Source: UBA1081 sp964495345
Lineage (GTDB): Bacteria > Bacillota > Clostridia > Oscillospirales > Acutalibacteraceae
Assembly (NCBI GenBank): GCA_964495345.1
Contig: CAZBVV010000002.1
Span: forward strand, 1-49,165
Reading direction: 5' to 3'
DNA length: 49,165 nucleotides
Below, in pieces: positions 40,754-49,016 of this stretch. Below the pieces are notes generated by a model. The model was given only the letters and a program-made list of their open reading frames with translations, did not search any database and was not told the DNA's origin. Numbering within the stretch: position 1 is the stretch's first letter; every line of letters starts with the position of its first letter. Made by a program: the position numbers and the translations under genes.

Positions 40754-42655
40754 ATGAAAAAATTTATTTCCTTAATTCTTGTTTTAGTTCTTACATTCTC
40801 ATTTGCAATTTCGGTTTTTGCTGATGCTGCTATTGATGCCGTAAGTGAATATCCCGTTATTCTTGTTGCAGGTTACAGCTCATCAGATCTTGTAATGACA
40901 GACGAAGACGGAAATGTGACACAGATCTGGAGCCTTGATACTTCCAAGATTATGACTATGGTTGAAGAAGAATATCTTAAAATTCTTTATGGCGGAGCAA
41001 AAATGACACAGGGAGACTATGAATATCTCGGTAAATTCCTTGGTGAAGCGGTGCTTGAAGTTCTTGAATACATGAAATGTAATCCCGACGGAACAAGTAA
41101 GTACAATGTGACAACTGCCGTTGAAAATACTGCCGAAGCCTCAAGGTGGTCTAATCTTGATGACGCTTATAAGGCTGAAGGCGATATAATGGATCATGTT
41201 ATGGAATACGTATCTGAAGATAATGTTTATCTTTATAATTGTGATTTCCGCATGGGAGCTATGGAAAATGCAGAGCGTCTTCGTGTATTAATTGAAGATA
41301 TATGTGCAACAACAGGTTATGATAAGGTAAATATTCTTTGTATCAGTCACGGCGGACAGGTAACGGGCACATACCTCAGTCTTTATGCTGATGATCCTAA
41401 GGTAAATAACTGTGTAATGTGTATGCCTGCTATGGGCGGTGCTGCACTTGCATATGATATTGCTGTTCAGAATGTTGTTTTTGATGAAAACACTCTTGTA
41501 ATGTTCCTTGAACACGGTTTTAATAATGAAACAGATTTTCACTGGCTTACAACAGCACAGTCATTAGGTTTTCTTGATGATTTGCTTGCAGAGGCTGTTC
41601 CGTATATATGTCAGCTTCTTTATACATGGAGCAGTATCTGGGACTTTATACCTTATGAATATCTTGATGAAGTAATTGATGTTGCAGGTGCAGATTATTA
41701 TTCTGAAATTATTGCAAAAACAAAAGTTTTCCATGAGGAAATAATGGTAAACTATGAGTCAAATCTCAAAAAGGCACAGTCAAACGGTGCTAATATTTCA
41801 ATTATTACAGGCAGTGGTATTGCATCAGTAACAGGTTTGCAGGAAAATACAGATGCAATAATCAGAACTGCTGATACTTGCGGTGCAATCTGTGCTCCTT
41901 ACGGTCAGCGTTTTTCAGACGGTTATGTTACTCTTAAATCAAGTTGTACAGATTCTTCTCATAATCATCTTTCTCCCTCAATGGAGATTGACGCATCTGC
42001 ATGCTGGCTTCCGGATAACACTTGGTTTGTAGAAGGATTGTACCACGGCATGGAGTATCATGATGCATATTCAAGAAACCTTATGTTTAAGCAGCTTCTC
42101 AGCACGGAGCCTTTTGCTGATGTTTATGCAGATGAAGATTATCCACAGTTCCATTCAACAACAAACAATTCAGCATCACTCTACGTAACTTTTGACGACG
42201 GTGTTGAGGGATATCTTGATTCAGACGATAAATATTTGGTTATTACAAATGTTACAACTTCTTCAACCATTGATATTTATTCCGTAACATTTAACGGCAT
42301 TGAGCTGGGCGTTGAGGATTTTATCGTAAAGACAGTTAAAGCAGGACAGACGATAAAGCTCAAGCTTGAGGGAGATATTCCTGCAGTAAGTCTTGTTCGC
42401 GGTAGTTTTACAATTAATTTCCTTACCTATGGTTCGTATACTCCTATCGGAACTGAAACATTTGATTTTACAATAATGAACGGTGAACCTGTAGAGTATG
42501 ATGCATCAAATCCTTATTCACCCGTGGATTTTGTTGTTGATATTGATGCTCCCGAAAATGTAAAATCATCACCTTTTGCACCTCTTTACAGTGCGTTTAA
42601 AAAGTTTGTGGAATACATTTACAAATTCATTGAACTTATAACAAGTATATTTTAA
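40754..42655 (+). CDS. Secreted alpha/beta hydrolase, LCAT/lipase-like
   Basis: A protein of about 633 residues with a signal peptide (about residues 1-24, ending SVFA-DA). The hydrolase fold starts with YPVILVAGYSSSDLV, an oxyanion-type strand. The nucleophile elbow reads LCISHGGQVTGTYLSLY with Ser 198; the usual first Gly is replaced by Cys. A likely His is in FVEGLYHGMEYHD near 433. Overall order resembles lecithin:cholesterol acyltransferase-type lipases. A beta-sandwich-like region follows, then a C-terminal amphipathic tail, FVEYIYKFIELITSIF. ATG 40754 has AAGGTG upstream. The substrate is unknown. Confidence 0.75.
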   Translation: MKKFISLILVLVLTFSFAISVFADAAIDAVSEYPVILVAGYSSSDLVMTDEDGNVTQIWSLDTSKIMTMVEEEYLKILYGGAKMTQGDYEYLGKFLGEAVLEVLEYMKCNPDGTSKYNVTTAVENTAEASRWSNLDDAYKAEGDIMDHVMEYVSEDNVYLYNCDFRMGAMENAERLRVLIEDICATTGYDKVNILCISHGGQVTGTYLSLYADDPKVNNCVMCMPAMGGAALAYDIAVQNVVFDENTLVMFLEHGFNNETDFHWLTTAQSLGFLDDLLAEAVPYICQLLYTWSSIWDFIPYEYLDEVIDVAGADYYSEIIAKTKVFHEEIMVNYESNLKKAQSNGANISIITGSGIASVTGLQENTDAIIRTADTCGAICAPYGQRFSDGYVTLKSSCTDSSHNHLSPSMEIDASACWLPDNTWFVEGLYHGMEYHDAYSRNLMFKQLLSTEPFADVYADEDYPQFHSTTNNSASLYVTFDDGVEGYLDSDDKYLVITNVTTSSTIDIYSVTFNGIELGVEDFIVKTVKAGQTIKLKLEGDIPAVSLVRGSFTINFLTYGSYTPIGTETFDFTIMNGEPVEYDASNPYSPVDFVVDIDAPENVKSSPFAPLYSAFKKFVEYIYKFIELITSIF

Positions 42656-42667
42656 TACGGTGATTGT

Positions 42668-43591
42668 ATGAGAAATATTGAACTCGGCTGTTCAGGTCTC
42701 AGCGTACCTGCCGTTGCAGTAGGTTTCTGGAGACTTAATTACAGCTACGACAAAAAATATGTTGAAGATTTTATCCGTACAGCGATGGAAAATGGTGCAA
42801 ATTTCTTTGACCATGCGGATATCTACGGCAGAGGCGAAGCAGAAAGTCTTTTCTCCGAAGCTATAGGTATGACTCCTGCACTAAGAGAAAAGATGATTAT
42901 ACAGTCAAAGTGCGGAATTGTTCCGGGTAAGAGTTTTGACTTTTCAAAAAAGCATATTTTAGAGTCTGTTGACGGCAGTCTTAAACGCCTTAACACAGAT
43001 TACCTTGATATTCTGCTTCTTCACAGACCCGATACTTTAATGGAGCCTGAAGAAGTCTGCGAAGCTTTTGATATACTCAAATCAAGCGGAAAAGTACGCA
43101 ACTTCGGTGTTTCAAATCAGAATATCTGGCAAATGGAGTATTTAAGAGCTAATCTGAATGTTCCTTTGGTTTCAAATCAGATGCAGCTCAGCATTGTGCA
43201 TTGTCCTATGATTCAATCGGGGCTTAACGTAAATATGTTCAACGATTCCTCTGTGGAAAGGGGAGCCGGCATTATTGAATATTGCCGTATGAACTCCATT
43301 ACGTTACAGGCATGGTCACCGTTCCAGTACGGCTTGGGCGGCGGCACGTATATGGATAATCCCGATTATCCGGGCGTAAATGCAAAGCTTAATGAGCTTG
43401 CCGAAAAATACGGCGTATCAAAAACCACAATCGCTATGTCATGGATTCTCAGCCATCCTGCAAAGATGCAGGCTATAAGCGGCTCTCTTAAAAAGGAAAG
43501 AATGCTCGATTGCCTTAAAGCGGCTGACGTTAAGCTTGACCGTGAAGATTGGTATGCTCTTTATATGAGTAACGATAATATATTACCTTAA
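42668..43591 (+). CDS. Aldo/keto reductase (YdhF type)
   Basis: This 307-residue TIM-barrel oxidoreductase has the catalytic tetrad in place: Asp and Tyr in FFDHADIYGRGEAE near residue 45, Lys in IIQSKCG near 78 and His in ILLLHRPD near 116. The NADPH-binding C-terminal region is MQAISGSLKKERMLDCL. The overall sequence, including VSNQMQLSIVHCPMIQSGLN and WSPFQYG, matches the YdhF subgroup. The carbonyl substrate is unknown. It lies 12 bp after the lipase gene and is probably cotranscribed with it. Confidence 0.92.
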   Translation: MRNIELGCSGLSVPAVAVGFWRLNYSYDKKYVEDFIRTAMENGANFFDHADIYGRGEAESLFSEAIGMTPALREKMIIQSKCGIVPGKSFDFSKKHILESVDGSLKRLNTDYLDILLLHRPDTLMEPEEVCEAFDILKSSGKVRNFGVSNQNIWQMEYLRANLNVPLVSNQMQLSIVHCPMIQSGLNVNMFNDSSVERGAGIIEYCRMNSITLQAWSPFQYGLGGGTYMDNPDYPGVNAKLNELAEKYGVSKTTIAMSWILSHPAKMQAISGSLKKERMLDCLKAADVKLDREDWYALYMSNDNILP

Positions 43592-43597
43592 AAGTCA

Positions 43598-43620
43598 ACC
43601 CCATGGCATCGCTGTGGGGT
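43598..43620 (+). other. GC-rich hairpin between aldo/keto reductase and tcdA
   Basis: ACCCCA (43598-43603) and TGGGGT (43615-43620) with an 11-base loop. There is no T-tract, so it may be a weak terminator or a leader structure of tcdA. Confidence 0.4.
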
Positions 43621-43648
43621 AATATACTGTATAAACGGAGTAATAAAT

Positions 43649-44365
43649 ATGGCAGATCAGTTTACAAGAACCCGGCTTCTTTACGGTGATGAAGCTGTTG
43701 AAAAATTTAAAAAAAGCCGTGTTGCCGTGTTCGGAATCGGCGGCGTTGGCGGTCATTGTGTTGAGGCGTTGGTGCGAAGCGGAATCGGCAGTATTGATAT
43801 AATTGATAATGACACGGTTTCTCTTACCAATATCAACAGGCAGATTATCGCAACACACGATACTGTTGATATGCTCAAAGTTGATGCTATGGAGCGCAGA
43901 ATAAAGTCAATAAATCCCGACTGCATCGTTACAAAGTATCCCGTGTTTTTCTTGCCAGAAAATGCTGATGATTTTGATTTTTCACAGTATGATTATATTG
44001 TTGACGCCATTGATACCGTAAGCGGAAAGCTTGCTATTGTTAAAAAGGCTTACTCAATGAACATACCCGTTATTTCATCCATGGGAGCAGGCAACAAGCT
44101 CGATCCCACCGCTTTTGAAATTGCGGATATTAACAAAACGTCAGTTTGTCCCCTTGCGAGAGTTATGCGACGTCTTTGCAGAGAAAACGGCATAAAAAGG
44201 CTGAAAGTCGTTTATTCAAAAGAAGAAGCCCTTACACCACGCAATATAAAAGACAATACAGAGTTATCATCAAAGCGTGTCACACCCGGCAGTAATGCAA
44301 TCGTACCCGCCGTTGCAGGGCTTATAATTGCATCTGAGGTTTTGAAAGATTTGAGTATTGCATAA
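43649..44365 (+). CDS. tcdA: tRNA threonylcarbamoyladenosine dehydratase (ThiF/E1-like)
   Basis: This 238-residue protein uses ATP to cyclise t6A37 of tRNA to ct6A. The ATP-binding loop VAVFGIGGVGGHCVEALVRSGIG is near residue 26. E1-family features follow: IIDNDTVSLTNINRQ, DYIVDAIDTVSGK and SSMGAGNKLDPT. The C-terminal VKYPVF/SVCPLARVMRR and RVTPGSNAIVPAVAGLIIASEV patterns match TcdA rather than ThiF or MoeB, and the CxxC zinc pairs of the latter are absent. It complements mtaB, which modifies the same nucleotide. Confidence 0.9.
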   Translation: MADQFTRTRLLYGDEAVEKFKKSRVAVFGIGGVGGHCVEALVRSGIGSIDIIDNDTVSLTNINRQIIATHDTVDMLKVDAMERRIKSINPDCIVTKYPVFFLPENADDFDFSQYDYIVDAIDTVSGKLAIVKKAYSMNIPVISSMGAGNKLDPTAFEIADINKTSVCPLARVMRRLCRENGIKRLKVVYSKEEALTPRNIKDNTELSSKRVTPGSNAIVPAVAGLIIASEVLKDLSIA

Positions 44366-44386
44366 ATTCAGTATTTGTATTATACT
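44358..44386 (+). promoter_or_regulatory. Promoter of the COG2509-type flavoprotein gene
   Basis: TTGCAT (44358-44363), a 17-bp spacer and TATACT (44381-44386). The -35 box lies in the last codons of tcdA. Confidence 0.62.
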
Positions 44387-44419
44387 TAAAAAGCAAAAGC
44401 ACTTAAAGGAGTGTAAAAA

Positions 44420-45787
44420 ATGAATTACGATGTTATTATTGTCGGTGCAGGTCCGGGCGGTATTTTTGCCGCATATGAATTAATGCAGAGCAATCCCTCT
44501 TTAAAAGTTGCCGTTTTTGAAGCAGGTCATTCGTTGGACAAGCGTCACTGTCCCATCGACGGTGAAAAAATCAAAAGCTGTATTGGTTGTAAAACCTGCA
44601 GTATAATGAGTGGATTTGGCGGTGCAGGTGCTTTTTCCGACGGTAAATATAATATTACCAACGATTTTGGCGGCACTCTTTATGAATATATAGGTAAAAA
44701 GCGTGCCCTTGATTTGATGCATTACGTTGACGAAATCAATATGAAATTCGGCGGTGAGGGTACAAAGCTTTATTCTACCGCAGGTACACGCTTTAAAACC
44801 GTTTGTATACAGAACGACTTGCATCTTCTTGATGCTTCCGTTCGTCATCTTGGCACGGATATCAATTATATAGTGCTTGAAAATCTGTTTGCATATTTAA
44901 AAGATAAGGTTCAGTTTTTCTTTGATACGCCTGTTCTGTCCGTTAACACCGTTGACGGCGGATATGAGATTGTCTGTAAAGATAACACATATAAGTGCAA
45001 TAATTGTGTAATATCTGTTGGCAGAAGCGGCAGTAAGTGGATGGAAACCGTATGTAAAGAGCTTGATATTTCTACCGAATCAACCCGTGTTGATATCGGC
45101 GTGCGTGTAGAGTTGCCTGCGGAGGTTTTTGCACATCTTACAGACGAGCTTTATGAAAGCAAAATCGTTTACCGTACCGAAAAATACGGTGACAAAGTCC
45201 GTACATTCTGTATGAATCCCAAAGGTTCAGTTGTTAATGAAAACACAAACGGAATTATAACAGTAAACGGTCACAGCTATGAAGACCCCGAAAAGCAGAC
45301 GGACAACACAAATTTTGCCTTGCTTGTTGCAAAGCATTTTTCAGAGCCATTTAAGGATTCCAACGGCTACGGTGAATCTATTGCAAGATTGAGCAATATG
45401 CTCGGCGGCGGTGTAATCGTTCAGCGTTTCGGTGACCTTATCAGGGGACGCCGTTCAACCCCCAACAGAATTGAAGAAGCCTTCATTACACCCACATTGA
45501 ACGCAACCCCCGGTGATTTGAGCCTTGTGCTTCCCAAACGAATACTTGACGGTATTATTGAAATGATTTATGCACTTGACAAAGTTGCTCCGGGTACAGC
45601 AAACGAGGATACCTTACTGTATGGCGTTGAGGTCAAATTCTATAATATGGAAGTTGCGGTTGATGAAAATTTAGAGTCAAAATATAAAGGACTTTATATT
45701 ATCGGTGACGGAAGCGGTATAACCCACTCACTTTCACACGCTTCAGCAAGCGGTGTTCACGTTGCAAGAAATATAGTTGCAAAGTAA
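44420..45787 (+). CDS. NAD(P)/FAD-dependent dehydrogenase, COG2509-like
   Basis: This 455-residue flavoprotein begins MNYDVIIVGAGPGGIFAAYELMQ, a dinucleotide-binding Rossmann motif. A Cys-rich segment, CPIDGEKIKSCIGCKTCSIMSGFGGAGAFSDGK, follows near residue 47 and is characteristic of the COG2509 group. The C-terminal FAD-binding part is GLYIIGDGSGITHSLSHASASGVHVA. The substrate is unknown. It has a promoter overlapping the tcdA end and AAAGGAG upstream of its start. Confidence 0.88.
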   Translation: MNYDVIIVGAGPGGIFAAYELMQSNPSLKVAVFEAGHSLDKRHCPIDGEKIKSCIGCKTCSIMSGFGGAGAFSDGKYNITNDFGGTLYEYIGKKRALDLMHYVDEINMKFGGEGTKLYSTAGTRFKTVCIQNDLHLLDASVRHLGTDINYIVLENLFAYLKDKVQFFFDTPVLSVNTVDGGYEIVCKDNTYKCNNCVISVGRSGSKWMETVCKELDISTESTRVDIGVRVELPAEVFAHLTDELYESKIVYRTEKYGDKVRTFCMNPKGSVVNENTNGIITVNGHSYEDPEKQTDNTNFALLVAKHFSEPFKDSNGYGESIARLSNMLGGGVIVQRFGDLIRGRRSTPNRIEEAFITPTLNATPGDLSLVLPKRILDGIIEMIYALDKVAPGTANEDTLLYGVEVKFYNMEVAVDENLESKYKGLYIIGDGSGITHSLSHASASGVHVARNIVAK

Positions 45788-45896
45788 ACAATAATTTAAT
45801 GTACAATTAATTAACAATAAAAATGGGTTAAAGGGCGAAGCCCTTTCCACCATTGTACATTATACATTGTAAATTGTTAATTGGATAAATTATTGT
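45788..45896. repeat. MITE-like palindromic repeat element, about 109 bp
   Basis: Terminal inverted repeats ACAATAATTTA (45788-45798) and TAAATTATTGT (45886-45896) enclose further imperfectly complementary AT-rich words (AATTAACAAT, GTACAAT/ATTGTAC) and a central perfect hairpin, AAAGGGC GAA GCCCTTT (45830-45846). No ORF is present. It abuts the flavoprotein stop codon. This is the shape of short dispersed palindromes or MITEs in Clostridia; its copy number cannot be seen here. Confidence 0.65.
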
Positions 45897-45915
45897 TAAT
45901 TTTATAAAGTACAAA

Positions 45916-45944
45916 AAGCGGACAGGTTTGATTTCTGTCCGCTT
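45916..45944. terminator. Bidirectional terminator between flavoprotein and fucosidase
   Basis: AAGCGGACAG (45916-45925) and CTGTCCGCTT (45935-45944) form a perfect 10-bp stem. On the minus strand a T run follows, serving the fucosidase; on the plus strand ATTTTAG follows. Confidence 0.88.
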
Positions 45945-45947
45945 ATT

Positions 45948-47330
45948 TTAGTTTGCAAGAATATATCTGATTTCGGGTGTTTTTCTGTACTTTTTGAAAA
46001 CAATCTTAATTTTATCCGATTCTACAGGCTTACCCGTGCAGATTTTTTTGTGTCCTACTGTTTTTCCCTCGGCATACTTTTTCCATTTGCCCTTAACGTC
46101 AATATAAACGGCGAATTGCTCTATGTGCTGACCGTTACGGATGTTTTCCGCAATAACCACCTTATCAAACATTTCCGTTTTGTCAAATTCAATAACGATT
46201 TCGGGCTTTCTGTCGTCTGGTGAGGGCATCCAGAAGGAATCATCGTCGGTTGCAACGTTTTGAGCTTTGTACAGTCCGCTAAGCTCACTTGATGCACTTG
46301 TTTTGCCGTCTTTAAAAAGATTGTAACCGAAAATAACTCTTAAATCATGACCTGTTGATTTAAAAATCTGTGATTCAGTATCTGTGAATTTGCCTCGCTT
46401 GTCGGGTGCAAGACCAAGCATAAGGTTGGCATTGTTGCCTACCGTTCTTGTATACAAATCAAGCAGTTTGTCTTTTGTTTTGGAGCTGTAGTCATCATCT
46501 TTTTTATAGAACCATCCCTTACGCATAGGTATAATAACCTCGCAAGGTGCCCAACGGAATGACGTTTCTTTTATGATAGCTTTTCGGGAGCCGATATCAA
46601 TTTCCATTATGCCCATTTTCTTTTGCTTTTTAGAAAAGGGAACTGTTCCGTCTTCATCATATGAATAGGATGCAGGAACACAGCTCCACTCACAATCTCT
46701 CGTTACACCTCTGCTGTTGCCAAGCCATCTGCCGTCGGGACCACGGAAAGTAATTGCACAGTCAGGCTGATGCTCACGCACGATTTTATAAATACCTTTA
46801 TAATCAATGTTAATATTTATCTCATCGTCGCATCTGTCATCAAGATACAGACAAAACAGCTCGCCGTATGATGTTACAAGCTCCGTAATCTGATTTTTAA
46901 GATATGTATTATATTCGGGTGTATTAAAGCTCTTTTCGTGCCTGTCCCAGATAGGGAAATAGATACCGAATTTAAGACCGTGTTTTCTTGCTGAATCACA
47001 GGTCATTCTTAAAAGGTCACCCTGTCCGTCAAGCCAGTTAGAATTTTTAACACAGTAATCGGTTGTGTCCGTGGGCCAGTTACAAAAACCGTCATAATGT
47101 TTTGCTGTAATTATCATGCCTTTCATCTGCAAATCTTTAACAGCCTGAGCCCATATATCCGTATCAAGATTTTCGGGGTAGAACATTTCCGGCACGGCAA
47201 ATCCGTCACCGATTTCCTTAATGGTAAAGGTGTTCATTCCGTAGTAAATTATTGCATAAAATTCCGTGTTCTGAAATTTTATCTGTCTTTCGGTTGGCTT
47301 GATATCAGCCGCAATTTCATATGATTTCAT
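45948..47330 (-). CDS. Alpha-L-fucosidase, glycoside hydrolase family 29
   Basis: This 460-residue protein has a GH29 barrel: FYAIIYYGMNTFT, KGMIITAKHYDGFCNWPT near residue 70, KFGIYFPIWDRHE near 120, and the nucleophile strand ELFCLYLDDRCDDE near 157. There the first Asp of LDDR aligns with the nucleophile of the usual FDGA motif. RGPDGRWLGNSRGVTRDCEWS near 200 resembles GH29 subfamily B. The C-terminal 130 residues look like a discoidin/F5-8C carbohydrate-binding domain. No signal peptide is seen. The 50-bp gap upstream is filled by a terminator and no promoter was recognised, so its transcription start is unclear. Confidence 0.88.
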   Translation of the reverse strand: MKSYEIAADIKPTERQIKFQNTEFYAIIYYGMNTFTIKEIGDGFAVPEMFYPENLDTDIWAQAVKDLQMKGMIITAKHYDGFCNWPTDTTDYCVKNSNWLDGQGDLLRMTCDSARKHGLKFGIYFPIWDRHEKSFNTPEYNTYLKNQITELVTSYGELFCLYLDDRCDDEININIDYKGIYKIVREHQPDCAITFRGPDGRWLGNSRGVTRDCEWSCVPASYSYDEDGTVPFSKKQKKMGIMEIDIGSRKAIIKETSFRWAPCEVIIPMRKGWFYKKDDDYSSKTKDKLLDLYTRTVGNNANLMLGLAPDKRGKFTDTESQIFKSTGHDLRVIFGYNLFKDGKTSASSELSGLYKAQNVATDDDSFWMPSPDDRKPEIVIEFDKTEMFDKVVIAENIRNGQHIEQFAVYIDVKGKWKKYAEGKTVGHKKICTGKPVESDKIKIVFKKYRKTPEIRYILAN

Positions 47331-47343
47331 TTTATCTCCATAT

Positions 47344-47372
47344 CAAAAAGCCGCTGTTTGTTTGCAGCGGCT
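47344..47372 (-). terminator. Terminator of the GlpA-like/DUF1667 operon
   Basis: AGCCGCTG (47349-47356) and CAGCGGCT (47365-47372) with an 8-base loop are followed by five T on the minus strand, just after the DUF1667 stop. Confidence 0.9.
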
Positions 47373-47380
47373 GCACTTTA

Positions 47381-47743
47381 TTATTTTCCGTAATCGTTAT
47401 TGGTGGCAATAATGTCAACACCCGTACCGCAAACATTCTCAATGAATACCTGACCTATTTTTACGGGTGCATCAACGGTAACTTTATTGATTTCTTTCAT
47501 AACGTCAAAGATAGCACCTTTAGGAATAGGACCGCTTGTTTTACATGGAACGACAGGGTGTTCGCCGCCGTTTACCTTTACGGTTGAATGAATTGAACGT
47601 ACGGGATTTGTAACCTCCGTTCTTGCATAAGCGTCTCCGCGTTTGCAGGTGTTGCCGGTAACTGCAACAACCTCATCATTCTCAATTTCTACAGTAATCT
47701 GACAGCCTAAAGGACAGGCTACGCAAGTCATATCTTTTTTCAT
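47381..47743 (-). CDS. DUF1667 domain protein
   Basis: A protein of about 120 residues starting MKKDMTCVACPLGCQITVEIE. The CxxCxxxC set plus a later Cys (NTCKRGDAYA) suggests an iron-sulfur or zinc site. The DUF1667 family is found almost always as the last gene of an operon with a GlpA-like dehydrogenase and a pyridine-nucleotide flavoprotein, as here. It is probably the small electron-transfer subunit of an anaerobic glycerol-3-phosphate oxidising complex, by context. ATG 47743 is chosen because GGAGG within the upstream gene's last codons is correctly placed; TTG 47752 is less likely. Confidence 0.88.
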   Translation of the reverse strand: MKKDMTCVACPLGCQITVEIENDEVVAVTGNTCKRGDAYARTEVTNPVRSIHSTVKVNGGEHPVVPCKTSGPIPKGAIFDVMKEINKVTVDAPVKIGQVFIENVCGTGVDIIATNNDYGK

Positions 47744-47748
47744 TCTGC

Positions 47749-49005
47749 TCAATCCTCCACTCTGACTTTGATTGTGCTGTTTTCATTAAGGGTAGCAAGA
47801 ACGGATGCGGGAATAACAACGTTCTCCATCTCGCCCGGAGCTAACTTAACTTTTTTCTTTGATGAAATAACAGTACCGTCAACCTCAACGGTGAGCTTTT
47901 TATTCATGTAAATTGCACCCACACGGAAATACAGCTTAACATCTTCCTGTGATTTGATGTTCACTTTTTGAGGTACAATATATCTTACGCCGTTTTCGGG
48001 AGTAGTATTGATGTAAACTTTTTCTTGTGTATCCGTGCCGAGAATATACCTTGCCGCACCTTCGCCTGCAATCTGTGATTCAAGAGTAACGTAGTCTACA
48101 AGATCGTGTACCTGAAGAACGTTACCGCAAGCAAAAATACCGGGGATTTCTGTTTCTCTCATTTCGTTAACGACAGCACCGTTTGTTATTCTGTCAAGCT
48201 CAATGCCTGCCTGTTTTGTAAGCTCATTTTCGGGAATAAGACCGACGGAAAGCATAAGAGTATCGCACTCTATGTACTCTTCCGTACCGGGAACGGGCTG
48301 TAATCTGTCGTCAACCTGTGCTATTGTAACACCTTCGAGTCTTTCTTTACCGTGAGTTTCGATAACAGTTGTGGAAAGACGCAGAGGAATGTTAAAGTCG
48401 TCAAGACATTGAACGATATTTCTTGTAAGACCGCCTGAGAAAGGCATAAGCTCGCAAACAACCTTAACCTCAGCACCTTCAAGAGTCATTCTTCTTGCCA
48501 TGATAAGTCCGATATCGCCCGAACCCAAAATAACAACCTTTTTACCGGGCATATAGCCGTCAATATTAACGTATTTCTGTGCTGTACCTGCTGTCATGAT
48601 ACCGGAAGCTCTTGTACCTGCAATCTGCAAAGCACCTCTTGGTCTTTCACGGCAACCCATAGCAAGAATAACTGCTTTTGCCTGTATCTGAATAAGTCCG
48701 TCAACAGTATTAACGGCAGTAACAACTTTTTCTTCACTTACGGAAAGAACCATTGTGTTTATTTTAACTTCAATATCGGTTTCTTTAACAAGGTCAATAA
48801 ATCTTGCGGCATATTCGGGACCTGAAAGCTCCTCACCGAAATAATGAAGACCAAAGCCTGTGTGAATACATTGTTCAAGAATACCGCCGAGAGTCTCAGC
48901 TCTTTCAAGAATAAGGATTTTATCTACACCGCATTCTTTTGCTTTAAGAGCCGCCGCCATACCTGCAGGGCCGCCGCCCACTACAACAAGGTCATAGTTA
49001 ATCAT
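47749..49005 (-). CDS. NAD(P)/FAD-dependent oxidoreductase of GlpA-like complex
   Basis: This 418-residue flavoprotein has an N-terminal FAD motif (DLVVVGGGPAGMAAALKAKE), a redox-type segment (LGGILEQCIHTGFG), a second nucleotide-binding motif (KKVVILGSGDIGLIMARRM near residue 155) and the FAD-binding ETEIPGIFACGNVLQVHDLVD. A C-terminal extension of about 90 residues follows. It belongs to the flavoprotein type encoded between GlpA-like and DUF1667 genes in Clostridia and probably passes electrons from glycerol-3-phosphate oxidation. The ribosome site GAGGTGA overlaps the stop codon of the upstream gene. Confidence 0.88.
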   Translation of the reverse strand: MINYDLVVVGGGPAGMAAALKAKECGVDKILILERAETLGGILEQCIHTGFGLHYFGEELSGPEYAARFIDLVKETDIEVKINTMVLSVSEEKVVTAVNTVDGLIQIQAKAVILAMGCRERPRGALQIAGTRASGIMTAGTAQKYVNIDGYMPGKKVVILGSGDIGLIMARRMTLEGAEVKVVCELMPFSGGLTRNIVQCLDDFNIPLRLSTTVIETHGKERLEGVTIAQVDDRLQPVPGTEEYIECDTLMLSVGLIPENELTKQAGIELDRITNGAVVNEMRETEIPGIFACGNVLQVHDLVDYVTLESQIAGEGAARYILGTDTQEKVYINTTPENGVRYIVPQKVNIKSQEDVKLYFRVGAIYMNKKLTVEVDGTVISSKKKVKLAPGEMENVVIPASVLATLNENSTIKVRVED

Positions 49006-49016
49006 TATTCTTCACC

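Noticed and set aside
44501..44848. 115-codon open frame antisense to the COG2509-type gene
   Set aside because: It mirrors the Cys-rich flavoprotein region. Codon-position shadows explain its length.
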